Shown: positions 1-10,603, counted from the stretch's first letter. The stretch: DNA of 64,000 bases from Persicaria tinctoria (GCA_037127255.1 JBANSL010000005.1:1798001-1862000), one strand, 5' to 3'. The notes: generated by a model from the sequence alone, not told the origin. Program-made: numbers and translations.

Positions 1-615
1 ACACAAGCTATTAACTTTGTCAATTAAAGTGGAGGGAGAGGGGAGAATGGAAAACCAGAAAGCACTAATACCTTGAAGCACAGTTTTAATAAGCTCAACC
101 TTTCCAGCATAAGATAAAGTTTTGGAATTCCAATAGCTAATGTTTGTAAGGAGTTTATCCAAAAAGGGGGAGAATTGAGAAATAGTGAGCTTTCCTGAGG
201 AGATAGGGATACCAAGGTATCTGAAGGGAAAGGAGCCCTGTGAAAAGCCAGATCTGGAAGCAAGAAATAGCTTATCCTCCTCTTTAGCCCCAGCAATAAA
301 ATACGAGGATTTGGCTGTACTAATTTCCAGACCTGAAACCTAAGAGAAATGATTCAGGGCGTCAAGTAATATAGCCATTGAAGTTTTATCCCCTCTAGAC
401 ATTAAAATTAAGTCATCAGCATAGGCGAGATGTGTGATTTGGAGTCTTTCACATCTTGGATGAAACTTGAAGCCTGGAAGCCTAGTCCTGCATTTTAGAA
501 TCCTCGAGAGATAATCAACCGAAAGAACAAAGATAAGAGGGGAGATAGGGTCACCTTGCCTCAAACCTCTTTTACCATAGAAATAGCCATGTAATGACCC
601 ATTAATACTCAGCAA
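1..615 (-). pseudogene. LINE (L1-type) reverse transcriptase fragment
   Basis: On the minus strand this stretch encodes the palm and thumb part of a plant L1-type reverse transcriptase: KRGLRQGDPISP, then the catalytic AYADDLIL motif, and further on RYLGIPIS. The frame is open from 615 to 343, is broken by one TAG codon at 340-342, and continues in the same frame to the window edge, so the true product runs through both halves. It lacks the endonuclease and N-terminal RT part, and the left end lies outside the window. The zinc-binding C-terminal domain that should follow RT instead lies upstream of it (next feature), so this is a rearranged, dead copy. The identification as LINE RT is firm; the exact family is not known. 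Confidence 0.9.
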
Positions 616-630
616 CAGCCCTTCAGCTTT

Positions 631-1346
631 TCAGCACTGATCAGGAGAAAGAATCGGAGCACCCCAATCCTTGAAGATGACATGATTCTGTCTTATCCAA
701 ATCCTCCAAAGGACAACAACAAAGAAAGCCCTCCACTCCTTGCTCGGCGACCCCTCCAATCTCGAGCACAAGTTGTCCCAAAGCCAAGCCGTAAAGCGTA
801 GGGGGAAGAAATCAATTCTCCGCCCCACCCCGACAACCTGCAACCAAAAATTCTTGACAGAATCGCAATCCCTGAACAAGTGTAAGGGAAACTCGCTCCT
901 ATTAAGGCAGCAAGGGCAGAGATCAGACGTACCCAGATGACGACGAAGACATTCCTGGTTCGACATGACTCCACCTTTGCCCGCCAACCATACAAAGTGT
1001 TTGATCTTCTCACATATCTCCAACTTCCATATAAAGCCGAAAAACTCCTTTTCCCCGGACTGAATCATCTCGTACTTTTCGAGGGCCAAATACCCAGATT
1101 TGGCCGAGTAGACCCCGTCCTTGCACAAATCCCACGTCGGAGTATCCTCCCTGTTGGTAATCATCATAGCAGCAACTTTGAGAAGAACCGACGTCGGAAG
1201 ATGGCTCGCAAACTCCTTTTCCCCGGACTGAATCATCTCGTACTTTTCGAGGGCCAAATACCCAGATTTGGCCGAGTAGACCCCGTCCTTGTACAAATCC
1301 CACGCCGGAGTATCCTCCCTGTTGGTAATCATCATAGCAGCAACTT
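631..1346 (-). pseudogene. LINE zinc-binding RT-associated domain (zf-RVT), with internal duplication
   Basis: A 234-codon minus-strand frame ends in a typical plant LINE zf-RVT domain: FGFIWKLEICEKIKHFVWLA, then the paired cysteines CPCC and HLFRDCD, then FFVVVLWRIWIRQNHVIF. This domain normally lies C-terminal to RT in plant L1 elements; here it precedes RT on the minus strand, so pieces of one or two LINEs have been shuffled. Its N-terminal part is present twice in frame (see the 1042-1346 repeat). No intact element surrounds it. Confidence 0.85.
1042..1346. repeat. Near-tandem direct duplication, about 137 bp units
   Basis: Positions 1042-1178 and 1210-1346 are near-identical direct copies offset by exactly 168 bp, separated by a 31-bp spacer. 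Because 168 is divisible by three, the duplication keeps the zf-RVT frame open (the MMITNREDTP segment appears twice). The copies differ at only a few bases, so the duplication looks recent relative to the decayed LINE that carries it. Confidence 0.9.
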
Positions 1347-1391
1347 GGAATCCCCAAATAGTTGCGCCAGATCCTTAGTAACTTCTATACC

Positions 1392-1491
1392 TTGAATTGG
1401 TAAATAAAGAGCGGCCATTCCGGGGTTCGAACCAGGAACCTATGACTATTATCCACAAGTCCTTTCCAGTGAGCCATTCCGGAATGGTTAA
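1392..1491 (-). mobile_element. tRNA-derived SINE, 100 bp, with 15-bp target duplication
   Basis: A 100-bp insert lies between perfect 15-bp direct repeats AGTAACTTCTATACC (1377-1391 and 1492-1506). On the minus strand it has an A-box-like GGCTCACTGGAAAGG near its start and a B-box GGTTCGAACCC (complement of 1423-1433), the internal RNA polymerase III promoter layout of tRNA-derived SINEs. It interrupts a LINE RT frame that reads through when the insert and one repeat are ignored (GIEVT continuing to KDLAQ). A second copy of the same length lies at 10343-10442. Confidence 0.85.
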
Positions 1492-1671
1492 AGTAACTTC
1501 TATACCACTCTCACCTTGGATACGAGAACTTAGGTCAACGTTCACGTTGCTTGACACGAAGACCTTCGACTTGTGAAGACTAACCTTTTGTCCCGATGAA
1601 CTGTAGAATTTCTCTAGACAGCCCCGAATTGATGCGGAACCATCTTCTACAGCTCCAGACACACCCATCAT
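1488..1671 (-). pseudogene. LINE reverse transcriptase fragment
   Basis: The minus strand encodes CLEKFYSSSGQKVSLHKSK and then SRIQGESGIEVT, the conserved stretch C-terminal to the YADD box in plant L1 reverse transcriptases. The frame is cut by the SINE at 1392-1491 and resumes for a few codons before the duplicated zf-RVT segment. The right end abuts the gypsy fragment at about 1680. Confidence 0.75.
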
Positions 1672-1679
1672 TCTTGGAG

Positions 1680-1838
1680 AAGGACCAATGACTCGAGCTA
1701 GAGCTAAGAAGCTTCAGAGAGACTCATTCCACTTTGTGGGTCATGCATTATTCTCGAGCAAGGTTCAACTCCCCGAGCCAACATTGAAGACATACATATG
1801 CATTGGAGTACAAATTGAGGCCGAACCTCCATAGCATT
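1680..1838 (+). pseudogene. Ty3/gypsy polyprotein C-terminal remnant
   Basis: The plus strand reads GPMTRARAKKLQ and runs open to a stop just before the LTR. A (P)xTRARAKxLQ motif is characteristic of the C-terminal end of plant Ty3/gypsy polyproteins and lies just before the 3' LTR, which is the position seen here. Everything upstream of it is missing. Confidence 0.65.
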
Positions 1839-1839
1839 A

Positions 1840-2651
1840 ATCATGTCGAAATTCTAAGTGTTAAAGCTTAATTTCAGCTTAAGACTTCTATTGGGCTGAA
1901 TTGGGCTTTTCTAGTTATTATTTTTAGAGACTTTATTTATTTATGTCTTTAGGTGTTATTTTTATTATTAGGCCCAATAAGTTATTAGTTTATTTAATGT
2001 TATTATTTTCGGCCAAAACCAGCCCTTAAGGCTTATATATTGCCGATTCATCCATGTAGAACAATTGGAACTTTGATAATCAGAAATCTCTCATATTGAG
2101 TTTAAACACACGAGTGTTGTTGATTTAACTAGAGCTGTGCTCGTTGGTAATTGATTGGTAATCTCAGCTGGATTTGCTTTGCCGTTCATCAACTTCGCAA
2201 GACTTGGTGAATCTAGTATCCACAAGCCCCCTCCTTGTGCCTTCAAGTTGTCCACTTGATTGTGTAGGGTTGTAGAGGCGGATTGTGTAGTCATTGATAT
2301 TGGTTCCTACCTTCTACGGAAGCCCGGGGTCTCTATCTTGTTCTACATAGATCGTTTCAGCCCTTATCAGGTCGTGTCTATCTATCTTTATCGAGTCTTT
2401 ATTCATATTGTGGAGTCTGCCTTTGTTCTTGCGTCGTTTCTTTTGTTTCTTGCTGCGTTCTTGATCTTCTTGGACGAGTTCTTGGAGATCTTGTTGAGTC
2501 TTGCATAAATCTTGCATCTTTCTTGTTAGTTCTTGCTGCGTCTTTATAGTTCTTGATCAATCTTGATTAAGTTCTTGCGTTTCTTGTTCAGTTCTTGAAG
2601 TTTCTTGCTTGTTGTCGAAGATCGGACCAACCTACGGCTAACCCCGTATCA
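1840..2651 (+). mobile_element. Ty3/gypsy 3' LTR
   Basis: From about 1910 to 2651 this matches the LTR at 38034-38947: the segment covering CCACAAGCCCCCTCCTTGTG and the terminal GGACCAACCTACGGCTAACC are shared, and both end in CCCCGTATCA. The other copy is followed directly by a tRNA primer-binding site, which fixes this as the LTR 3' end. The left boundary is uncertain because the two copies diverge before 1910. The LTR is followed at once by an antisense LINE piece. Confidence 0.75.
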
Positions 2652-4330
2652 CGAATGACCTTCACATGAGGAACCGAGGCCTCCGCAAAAAGGAGGATAT
2701 CGTATGCGAAGAAAAGGGGAGAGAGGGCAGGGCTTCCCCTAGCAATTCGAATCGGCTTCCAGGCACCACTTTCCACCTGACTTGAGATAAGGTGCCCAAG
2801 CCTCTCCATACATAAGATAAAGATGTATGGTGAGATTGGATCACCCTGTCGGATGCCTCTTGACAGGGAAAATTGGGAGGTAGCCTCACCATTCCACATA
2901 ATTTGCATTCTAGGAGATCGGATACACTCCATGATCCACCCCACCCAAGAAATAGGTAAGTCCGCACTCGCCATCTATGAAGTCCCAGTTCAACCGATCA
3001 TAGGCTTTTTCAAGGTTGAGCTTGAGGCACATCCATCCTCTCGCCCCCTTCTTCCTTCTCATTGAGTGCACAACCTCCTGAACCACCATAATGTTATCCG
3101 AAATATATCTTCCAGGAATAAAACTCCCCTGCTTCGGTCCGACCAAGAAGCTCATATGCGGTTTCGGTCTCAAGGAGTGGATCTTCGTGATAGCTTTGTA
3201 AATGACATTACATAAACTAATGGGTCTAAACAGAGGGATACATTCAGGTTTTCCCACCTTCGGGAGGAGAGCGATCAGCGTATCATTCACCCCTAGAGGA
3301 AGCTTGGAAGTGGCGAAGAATTCCCGTATGAAATCCGCCACAAATCTACACACTCTCCCCCAACATTTTTGGAAGAAGATGGGTTGGAAACCATCAATCC
3401 CTGACGACTTATAAGCACCCATCGAATGAAAAGCTTTCTTTATTTCATCTTCAGTAGCGATGTGTGAAATACCTGCCCAGACATCAGTGTCTATCATAGG
3501 GAAGTCACTCGGGATACAGGCCCTCTACACCGGCTCCGGTTCTTCGCTATAAAGCTTCATAAAATACTCCAAAGAAAGCCTCTCCATCTCCTTGGTGTCC
3601 TCGGTCCAAGTACCGTCTTCCCCCTTCAGCCCTTCAATCCGATTCTTCTTACGACGAATGATAGTGGAGGCATGGAAGTAACATGTATTCCTCCTATCCC
3701 CAAACATCAGCCACCGTTCGTGAGACTTCTGGAACCAGAGTATCTCTTCTTGTTCAAGAGTGAGATCAAGAGCCTTTCTTGAGCTTATCCTCCCATTTCC
3801 GACTAGCAGGATCCGGGCATTTGGCCAACTTATGCTGCAGGTGTCGAGAGTTTTAAGCAGGTTGTCCTTCCGGCATTGGATTCTACCAAAGACCTCCCTA
3901 TTCAATTTAGTGAGGTCGACGCGCAACATGTCGAGAGCGATCGGTGTAGGGAAATCCCGCTCCACTTTTCTTTCATGAAATCCAAAAAGAGGTCATGGGT
4001 CAGCCATCCAGCTTCGAAATGAAACGGACGCCTCTCCTTCCTCATCACGATCTTAGGGTTAACTTCGAGCAAAATCGGGCAGTGATCGGAGGAGTATCGG
4101 GGAAGGTGTCGAACTCTCGCATTGGGCCACCGAAGTCGGCCGGACAGATTCGAGAGAACCCTATCCAAGCATTTCAAGACAACCCTGCCGCTAAGAGACT
4201 CCTTACTTGAGGTAAATTCCTGACCGGAAAACCCAAGTCCACAAGACCAAACTGACCAATCAGACTCCTGAACACATTTGCATCTTGATGAACCGCACCC
4301 TCGGAAGCAGTGACGAATCTGTTGGGGGGG
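2652..4330 (-). pseudogene. LINE (L1-type) endonuclease-RT fragment
   Basis: Read on the minus strand from about 4320: the end of an APE-type endonuclease (GLVDLGF, CLDRVLSN, YSSDHCPILLEV), a linker (3965-3525), then RT (GIDGFQPIFFQKCW, FRPISLCNVIYK, LVGPKQGSFIPGR, SRGIRQGDPISPYIF). At least two frameshifts break it (about 3500-3530 and about 2920-2970). The box that should read FADD reads FAYD near 2705, which removes one catalytic aspartate. The right end stops at a poly-G run (4324-4338) and the left end abuts the gypsy LTR. Confidence 0.88.
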
Positions 4331-4344
4331 GGGGGGGTGGATTT

Positions 4345-5290
4345 TTTTGGTAGCTTAGCGCGTGTTTGGCAAATTGAAGGTTTTTTAGGGGTTGGGTATT
4401 TTTTAGGGGTTGGAGTTTATTTTGGGTATTATGGAGGTGTGGGAGTTGGAGGTTTTATTTTAAAAATAACCTTGTAAAAAAACTAATGGGTGTTTGGTTG
4501 GTATGAGGTGTAGAAAATGTATTTAGAAGGAAAATGACCAAACTACCCCCACCTACCCACCCTCATCCTCCCTCATCCTCTGTCTCTTTGATATGGAATT
4601 GCAGACGGTGCCCGCACATCAACCGGACAATTCCCCCACCGGCTTCACCCTCCCCTGTTATCCCCATCGTCTTCGCATATCACATCCGTCTTCGCCCACC
4701 GTCTTCGCTCATCACGGCCGCAGGAATCCATGTCCCCACCGTGTCTCCCTCCCCCGTTATCCCCATCTCCATTGAGTTCCATTCCAATTTCAATATCATC
4801 CAAATTTTCCGTCCTCCTCCGGGGTCAGGCCACCGTCGTCGTCATTACCGCAGGTAACGCGGGTCAGATTCCAGAAATCCCGCCCGATCTCCGCCGTCTG
4901 CGTCGTTGTCGTTCCCGCTGGCTTCCATTTCATCTTCCTTTCACTGTCTCTCCTCTACAATGGTGCTTCAATTTCATCTCCATTGGCGTGCTGGGTACAG
5001 AGAGAGCGAAGGGGCAAAATTGCCCAATTTTCATAAAGCTGATTGAATAACCTACCGAAGCTGCCTCCCCCAAGCTTCTGAATTTTGTGAAAATAACCTG
5101 CAACTCAACCTTTGGCAACTACAGGGGAAGACGCTTCCAAACACCGAGCAATCAGTTGGGAAAAAAACTTAACCTCTTATAACCTAATCTAACCTGCTTT
5201 CAAACACGCCCTTAGTTGGTAAGGAGATGTATTTATTACTTTGAGGTCATGGGTTCAAACCCCTTTAGCCTCATTTAAAAAAAAATTGTT
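4345..5290 (+). mobile_element. tRNA-like SINE split by a MITE
   Basis: Joining 4345-4357 to 5215-5285, that is removing the MITE and one TTA, gives a tRNA-like 5' part: A box TAGCTTAGTTGG, then a B box GGTTCAAACCC at about 5252-5262, followed by an A-rich stretch. Spacing and motifs fit a tRNA-derived SINE or tRNA pseudogene. Only the A and B boxes support the call; no target duplication was found. Confidence 0.55.
4358..5211. mobile_element. Tourist-like MITE (PIF/Harbinger type), 854 bp
   Basis: Flanked by the 3-bp target duplication TTA (4355-4357 and 5212-5214). The termini are inverted: GCGCGTGTTTGGCAA at the left and the complement of CAAACACGCCC at the right. TTA duplications with G-rich GTGTTTGG termini are typical of Tourist/PIF-Harbinger MITEs. 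The interior is C-rich with short frames on both strands that resemble no known protein; I read no transposase. Confidence 0.82.
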
Positions 5291-5502
5291 TCTCTTAATT
5301 TTCTTCTACTAAAAATGTCTAATTAAATAATAAATTTAAAATTTTCTCCAATATATTTAAACGAAAACATTATGTCCTATATATCAATATATAAAAAAAT
5401 GTTTATTTTTTAATAATTTTTGTTTTTCCTACAAAAATTGACTATTTAAATCACAAATTTAAGATTTTTTCTAATATATTTATTAAAAAAATATTTTTCA
5501 TA
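5291..5502. other. AT-rich intergenic, no feature seen
   Basis: AT-rich sequence with no open frame, hairpin or recognisable repeat, lying between the split SINE and the Helitron start. Confidence 0.5.
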
Positions 5503-5881
5503 TCTATATAATACTTTAAATCAGAAGACTTTTGCTTATGTGACACGCTCTCCACCCTTCTCTCCCTTCCGCCCAATCACGTTTTTTCTTTTTTTTTTCT
5601 TTCAATTTTTTTTCATTTTCCCAACCAAAACTCTATTTAGTAACTATTGGGCTTAATTCAAAAAATTAAATTAAATCTAATATAACTATTGGGCTTAACT
5701 CAAATTTATTTACTAACTATTGGACTTAATTCAAAAAATTAAATATAACTATTGGTTATGACACATCAAATTTAAACAAAGTTAAAATGATATTATTATT
5801 ATAGAAAATAAACAATCAAATGTTTACAAGAAGTTAGCAGACAACCGAGAAACAATTAGCAGACAACCGAGAAACAATCAA

Positions 5882-5920
<39 letters not shown>

Positions 5921-6075
5921 GTTATTATTGTTATTATTGTTATTATTGTTATTATTATTTATGGTAAACACTTTTATGATTTTTATCTTAGCTCTTATTA
6001 ATATTTTATAAAAATTTTTATATTATTAAGATTTAATTTCTAAAAAATCGCGCCATGACGCGGGAATTGTACTAG
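5503..6075 (+). mobile_element. Short non-autonomous Helitron, 573 bp
   Basis: Starts with TCTATATAATACTTTAAATC after an A and ends in CTAG followed by a T, so it sits between A and T as Helitrons do, with no target duplication. A small hairpin (CGCG arms, 6049-6062) lies 9 bases before the terminal CTAG. The start resembles other Helitron 5' ends in this window (33390, 34172, 43122). No Rep/helicase is encoded. Confidence 0.75.
5882..5970. repeat. ATT/GTT trinucleotide microsatellite
   Basis: About 28 consecutive ATT-type trinucleotides, grading into GTTATTATT units at the right. It lies inside the short Helitron, where copy number probably varies between individuals. Confidence 0.95.
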
Positions 6076-6134
6076 TATACATATATGTAATAAAAATTTC
6101 CCAAAGTTTTTTTTAGCTCCCCTTACGAAAATTT

Positions 6135-6660
6135 CTAGATCCACCACTGGTCGGAAGTTTCTTCGGGACACGTAATGAAGTTAAAGTCTCCACCGAGGAA
6201 CGGGGGACCATCTACAGCGACAAGGCACTCCCTGGCCACGGCTGGGGGAGCATAGCACGCTACGACATGAGCTCTAGTGTTGCCAACCAGCCAGGACACG
6301 TCAATGAATTCTGCCTCTCTTTCATGGATGTCCAGATCGCACTTATCGACGTTCCATAACAACCACACTCCTCCAGCGAATCCGACGACCCCAATACGGA
6401 CACAATTGGAGAACTTGAGTTTATTGCAAATTTCCTCAGCCCGATCTCCCGAAACCCGAGTTTCCATGATATCACACTTCTTCTTAATGAATCGGATAGC
6501 TCTCCCAAAGTTTTTCTTACCTGCTCCAAAACAGTTCCAAAACAAAAATTTTAGTTTATTCTCCATCCAAAAATCAACAAAGGAAAGCAGACTAAAGAAA
6601 AAACAAAAAAACAACCCAATCCAAAAAGCAATCTGATCCCCAACCGAACCCATCAAGTCC
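6135..6660 (-). pseudogene. LINE ORF2 start: endonuclease domain, truncated
   Basis: The minus strand encodes the N-terminal APE-like endonuclease of a plant L1 element: FLFWNCFGAG, then ETRVSGDRAEEICNKL, GGVWLLWN, a segment around HVVACYAPP and GGDFNFI. The start is preceded by an open, non-homologous stretch. It breaks off shortly after GDFN, so the rest of the endonuclease, RT and zinc domain are absent. ORF1 of the same element lies directly upstream (7040-8230, minus). Confidence 0.85.
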
Positions 6661-7039
6661 CTCCGTCCGGGGGCGTCGTCTTACTCTCCCCCACCAGGAG
6701 GTCCTCGGTTGTGCTCCCTCTCGGATCCTTCTCTTGTGTCCCATAGTATTGGTGATTGATGAAGGGACGGGCCGCTCGACCAAAAAGTCTCCTTTTCGCC
6801 AGACGTTTGGGATGTAGGCTGAGCCACTAGGGGATTCGGAATAGCCGAGACGGAAGGAGATACCACCCTCTGATCGACACCTAACGAACCGGCTTGGATG
6901 TTCATCTTCTTCCCTTGAAGAGCCTTTTCCAACGACCTAGTCTTGTGTTGCTTTTTCTTGAAACTCAGAGACTCGGCCGCTTTGAGCTTCTTTTCTTTCG
7001 CAACGCCTATTGGGCCCAACTTAGGCGTCGGGGGTTATT

Positions 7040-8230
7040 AGGACACCCGTTTCACATCTCCCGCCTTTCCGACTTTTGAGCCTCTCCCTCCTCCATTAAG
7101 ATTAGAATTAATAGCAACGGTCAAAAACTTTTGATTCCCTTTCGCTTGGGTCGGCGCCTGATCGGAGCTCGACCCTCCGATGGTCTGAGAAGATGAGACA
7201 GCTCTCGCTTTAGGGCTAGCTGGCCGGTTACGCCTCTTAACCACCATCCATGGTCCATGGTAACCATCCATGGTCCATGGTAGCCATCTCCCTCCTCCGG
7301 GCATGGTGGGCTCTCGTGTTCCTTCGGACGCTCGTTGACCGCGCTACATGGGCCTTCTCCCACAACAGTCTGCCCTTTCTCTCTAATATGTGGACATTGA
7401 TTCCTCAGTGCCCAACCCTCCCGCACTCAAAGCAGACCTTCGGGATTCCCTCATACTCAGGAGAAACCTCTCCCCATTGATAGTGATCGAGCCTTTCAGA
7501 GGAGCTTCCAGGTTAACTTCCACAGACCCGAGCAAAGTTGCCCCTATTAGTGTATACTGTTCTATGGTCGACTCTAATTGGTTTTCCGAGCCCCTCTGCA
7601 ATCTTCATCAAAACATCCTCCTGGTAGAGGATCATCGGGAGATCAAGGATCCGCACCCAAGCGGGGACCGTTCTGATAGTCTCCGAGGGTTTGAAGTCAG
7701 GTGACCAGGCTTTAATGATCAGACACATTCTGAAGATCTACCACGGGCCTCCTGAGAGGATTCTAAGGCTATCTTCTTTCGACTCAAAACGAACCAGGAA
7801 ATTCCCAAACGGATGGTCTATCACCTGCATCCTTCCGCATCCCTTCCACAACTCCCTGAGTTTCCTATCCATAATATTCAGGGGGATTTTTGGACTGAGA
7901 ATTCTAATTATTAGGGACTTACTCCGGACCCCCGTGAGGACTTCCAACACCTTCGGGTCGATAGTGACCACCGGATCTCCCCCAGGCCCCTTGGGGAAGG
8001 AGACCTCAATCTTTTCCTTGATAAGCTTCTCATCCATGTTGACTTTCCGTTGGTCTAAGTTCCCCGACACCACCAGATCCTGCCATGAAGGGCCTCCATT
8101 CGGGGGCTAAGTGGCTGGGGAGCCGCCACCCTGAGCAGACGTACCAGGATCCTCCGGAGGGGGACGAGGATCCGGCGCCGGGTCCACCTGCGTATCGCCA
8201 GAGGATGAGCTCTCTCCTTTCGCTCACCAT
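7040..8230 (-). pseudogene. LINE ORF1 (DUF4283 plus zinc knuckle), frameshifted
   Basis: Three overlapping minus-strand frames together give a plant LINE ORF1: a DUF4283-like nucleic-acid-binding region (GRMQVIDHPFGNFLVRF, LSGGPW, then IIKAWSPDF and WVRILDLPM), the following RGNFARVC stretch, and a C-terminal zinc-knuckle region around 7380-7450. Frames change near 7735, 7600 and 7430. The protein would act as the RNA-binding chaperone of the LINE. Together with the endonuclease at 6135-6660 it is a 5' LINE portion lacking RT. Confidence 0.75.
7241..7287. repeat. Short tandem duplication CCATCCATGGTCCATGGTA
   Basis: Two adjacent copies of a 19-20 bp unit rich in CCATGG palindromes lie inside the LINE ORF1 remnant. 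Probably a local slippage event. Confidence 0.8.
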
Positions 8231-8331
8231 ATCGCTCTAATATAATTCTGAGCACGTCTGTCTTCACTCCTTTTAACATTTACACTGAATATACAAGTGT
8301 GTCGCTCAAACTTTTTATGGTCTTCTGATTC

Positions 8332-10060
8332 TTAAAGAGGGAATGTCTTTTTATCATCAATAAATGAATAAAGACTAAAGAGGGGTACACACCTTGTGGC
8401 TTTAAATAGTCATTTTTCTATATGTATTAGGCCTTGTTTGGTATGAATACGGGAATCGAAATGGGAATGGAAATAGGAATGGGAATAAAAAATGGGAATG
8501 AGCCATTCCTCAAGGATGTTGTTTGGTATAATGTCGGAATAAGGAATTCTCAAACTCCAAAACCTAAAACTACCCAAATTCATCCTATCAATATCAAAAT
8601 CAAAATCACACCTATTCAATCCACACAAATTCTGAAATTCATCCTATCAATATCAACACACAAACCACACAAATTCTGAAATTCATTTCACAAATTACCC
8701 AAAAAGAAATTAATGAAGAGGGAGTGCACATTGTCATTGTGCTAAATTGGAAGGAGGAGGGAGGGCTGGGCAACAGTGGTCTAGCATAACGAGGAAAGAG
8801 GGTTGGGTGGCGCCGGCGGCATCTGTAGACGGTGGCGGCAGCGATGACCGAGGAGGTCGGAGAGAGAAGTGGAAATCGCAGGTGGTCGCCGAGAGAGAGA
8901 GAAGCGGACTTCAGGCAGTGGCAGAGCGGTGACACCGGTGCAAACCCTAGATCTGGGCGATGGGGCGACACCGGCAAGGGGCGACACCGGCGATGGGCGA
9001 TGGCGGCGACTACAGGCAGCGGCGGCGGTGGCGACACAGATGGACAGAGAGAGAAGCGAAAATATCAGATCTGGATACGGGGTGACATCGGCTCAGACGA
9101 TGGGGGTGGTCGTGGACGACTGCACGGCGGCGGCAGTCGGTGGTGGTGGTGTCAGTGGAGGCAACCGGTGGTGGTTGCGGTGACAGGCAATCGGAGGAAG
9201 ATGGAGGTGAGGGATGTTGTCCGTGAGTTGGGGAGGGTGGGGGAAATTGGTAATGGCTCATTACTCACCTTTGAATGAAAAATGCTGAAAATTGGGGATA
9301 AGGGGATTACCCGGTAATCGATTTCATTCCGGGTTTTGTCGTACCAAACACGAAATCAGTAATCACTCATTCTGATTACTGGATTTTGATTCCCGTAATC
9401 GATACCAAACAGGCCTTAATGATTTTGTTTTCATGCCCAATGTTGTTAGTAAAATACCATTAATAATTTCAATTTGATGAAAAACTATCAAATTAAAGTT
9501 AAAAACTCATCTTGAAAAACACAAAATTGTTGTGGCGTCGTACATATTCGAACTCACTGCCATAGAAGCAATTTCGTCCCGACCACGGTAGAAGTCGGCT
9601 TCTTGGCATCGCCCACACAACGCCCTTCAAAAGCGTGCACTCGCAATCGAAAAGAGATGGAATCAACAGGAACTCGGAACGTTTCTACATAGAAGAGGAA
9701 GAAGATGGCAAATGCACACCTTTCTTCTAAAACCTAAAAACCCTTTTTAAAAAGAAGACAACGTGTAACCTCAAAACCAATTTAAAAATCATTTTTCTTT
9801 TCTTTTCAATAAGGATAAGTTTGCATAAGAATAAAACCCTTCATAAAACCTTATTCAAACATTCATTATAAAACCTTATTCAAGCATTATTTCCAACAAA
9901 TGTAAATGTAATAATGTTTATGTTGCATTTTGGTGCTATATTGTTTTGCTATTTTTGTACATTTGAGATTGTATGAATCTGGACATCGGAAGCATTACTC
10001 GGGTTGGATGACTTGCTACTATGAAAGTTTTGTATTGGGTTTTCTCTTGCTACTATCAAA
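8332..10060 (+). repeat. Dispersed repeat, copy E (split by a MITE)
   Basis: 8332-8429 and 9416-10060 together match the dispersed sequence seen at 13.1, 15.4, 47.6 and 55.4 kb (AAAGACTA..GTGGCTTTAAAT, GCTATATGTATTAGTGATTTTG, then GAATCTGGACATCGGAAGC). The split point is the MITE at 8430-9415. Between 9480 and 9900 it diverges. No coding potential was recognised. Confidence 0.75.
8430..9415. mobile_element. Tourist-like MITE (PIF/Harbinger type), 986 bp
   Basis: Flanked by TTA duplications (8427-8429 and 9416-9418). The inverted ends are GGCCTTGTTTGGTATGAATA at the left and the complement of ATACCAAACAGGCC at the right, extended by inverted GGGAATCGAAATGG-type sequence. The interior is GC-rich with many GGCGGC triplets and long meaningless frames on both strands. 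It lies in copy E of the dispersed repeat, where the empty sequence TGTATTAGTGATTTTG is still seen in the other copies. Confidence 0.88.
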
Positions 10061-10333
10061 AACTGATTATTGTAATTGCCAATCTGAAATTATGCTTTAG
10101 TTCCCTTTACAATTGCACTCTCCCGAATATGCTTTAGTTCCAGGTCAGGAATTCTCATGTATATACACTCTTTAATTTTCATTCTGATTGTGATTAATGA
10201 CTATTGTAATCGTCAATCTGACATTATTTAATTCGTTGTTGACCATGCTCTGGATTTGAGTTTTTTTCCTTCTGCTTTTGAAATTACGTGTTATACTCTT
10301 TATTTTTGTTGGTGGGCAATTACGTATTATACT
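10061..10333. other. Intergenic, nothing recognised
   Basis: AT-rich stretch with no open frame of note and no recognised repeat, between dispersed repeat E and the SINE upstream of the lectin kinase. Confidence 0.5.
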
Positions 10334-10342
10334 CTTAATTAC

Positions 10343-10442
10343 TACTTGAATTTGTAAATAAAGAGCTGTTATATCTGGGGTTCGAACTGCGAAACTGAAA
10401 CCTTTGGTACTTCCGTAACTTCCGTAAGTCCTTTCCAGTGAT
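10343..10442 (-). mobile_element. tRNA-derived SINE, second 100-bp copy
   Basis: Same family and length as 1392-1491: minus-strand CACTGGAAAGGACTT near the start, B-box-like TTCGAACCCC (complement of about 10377-10386), and the same AAATAAAGAGC tail region. The 9-bp target duplication is CTTAATTAC at 10334-10342; the right copy begins at 10443 and was itself cut by the MITE at 10447-10603, ending at 10611. It lies about 390 bp upstream of the lectin kinase start codon. Confidence 0.8.
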
Positions 10443-10446
10443 CTTA

Positions 10447-10603
10447 GGCTGTGTTTTCTCACCGTCCTCTTCCACCTTCATTTAGATCCCTCACTTCCTC
10501 CATCTCCCCTACCTTCTCTCACAATGTAGGAGAATTTCTCCTATCTCCACCCCATTTTCACCCAACTCCATCCCTTAAAAAAGGATGCGTGGAAAACACA
10601 GCC
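10447..10603. mobile_element. Tourist-like MITE, 157 bp
   Basis: TTA duplications at 10444-10446 and 10604-10606; inverted termini GGCTGTGTTTTC at the left and GAAAACACAGCC at the right, a perfect 12-bp match. It sits inside the right-hand target duplication of the adjacent SINE, so it is the younger insertion. It ends about 120 bp before the TATA box of the lectin kinase and could carry regulatory sequence, though nothing specific was seen. Confidence 0.88.

Noticed and set aside
1423..1433. Functional tRNA genes at the B-box-like sites (1423, 5252, 10377, 50244, 63562)
   Set aside because: None has a complete cloverleaf; they fit SINEs or chance matches.
8832..9278. Long Gly/Arg-rich frames inside the 986-bp MITE
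   Set aside because: GC-rich sequence is open in several frames on both strands; the composition is low-complexity and the region is bounded by MITE termini.
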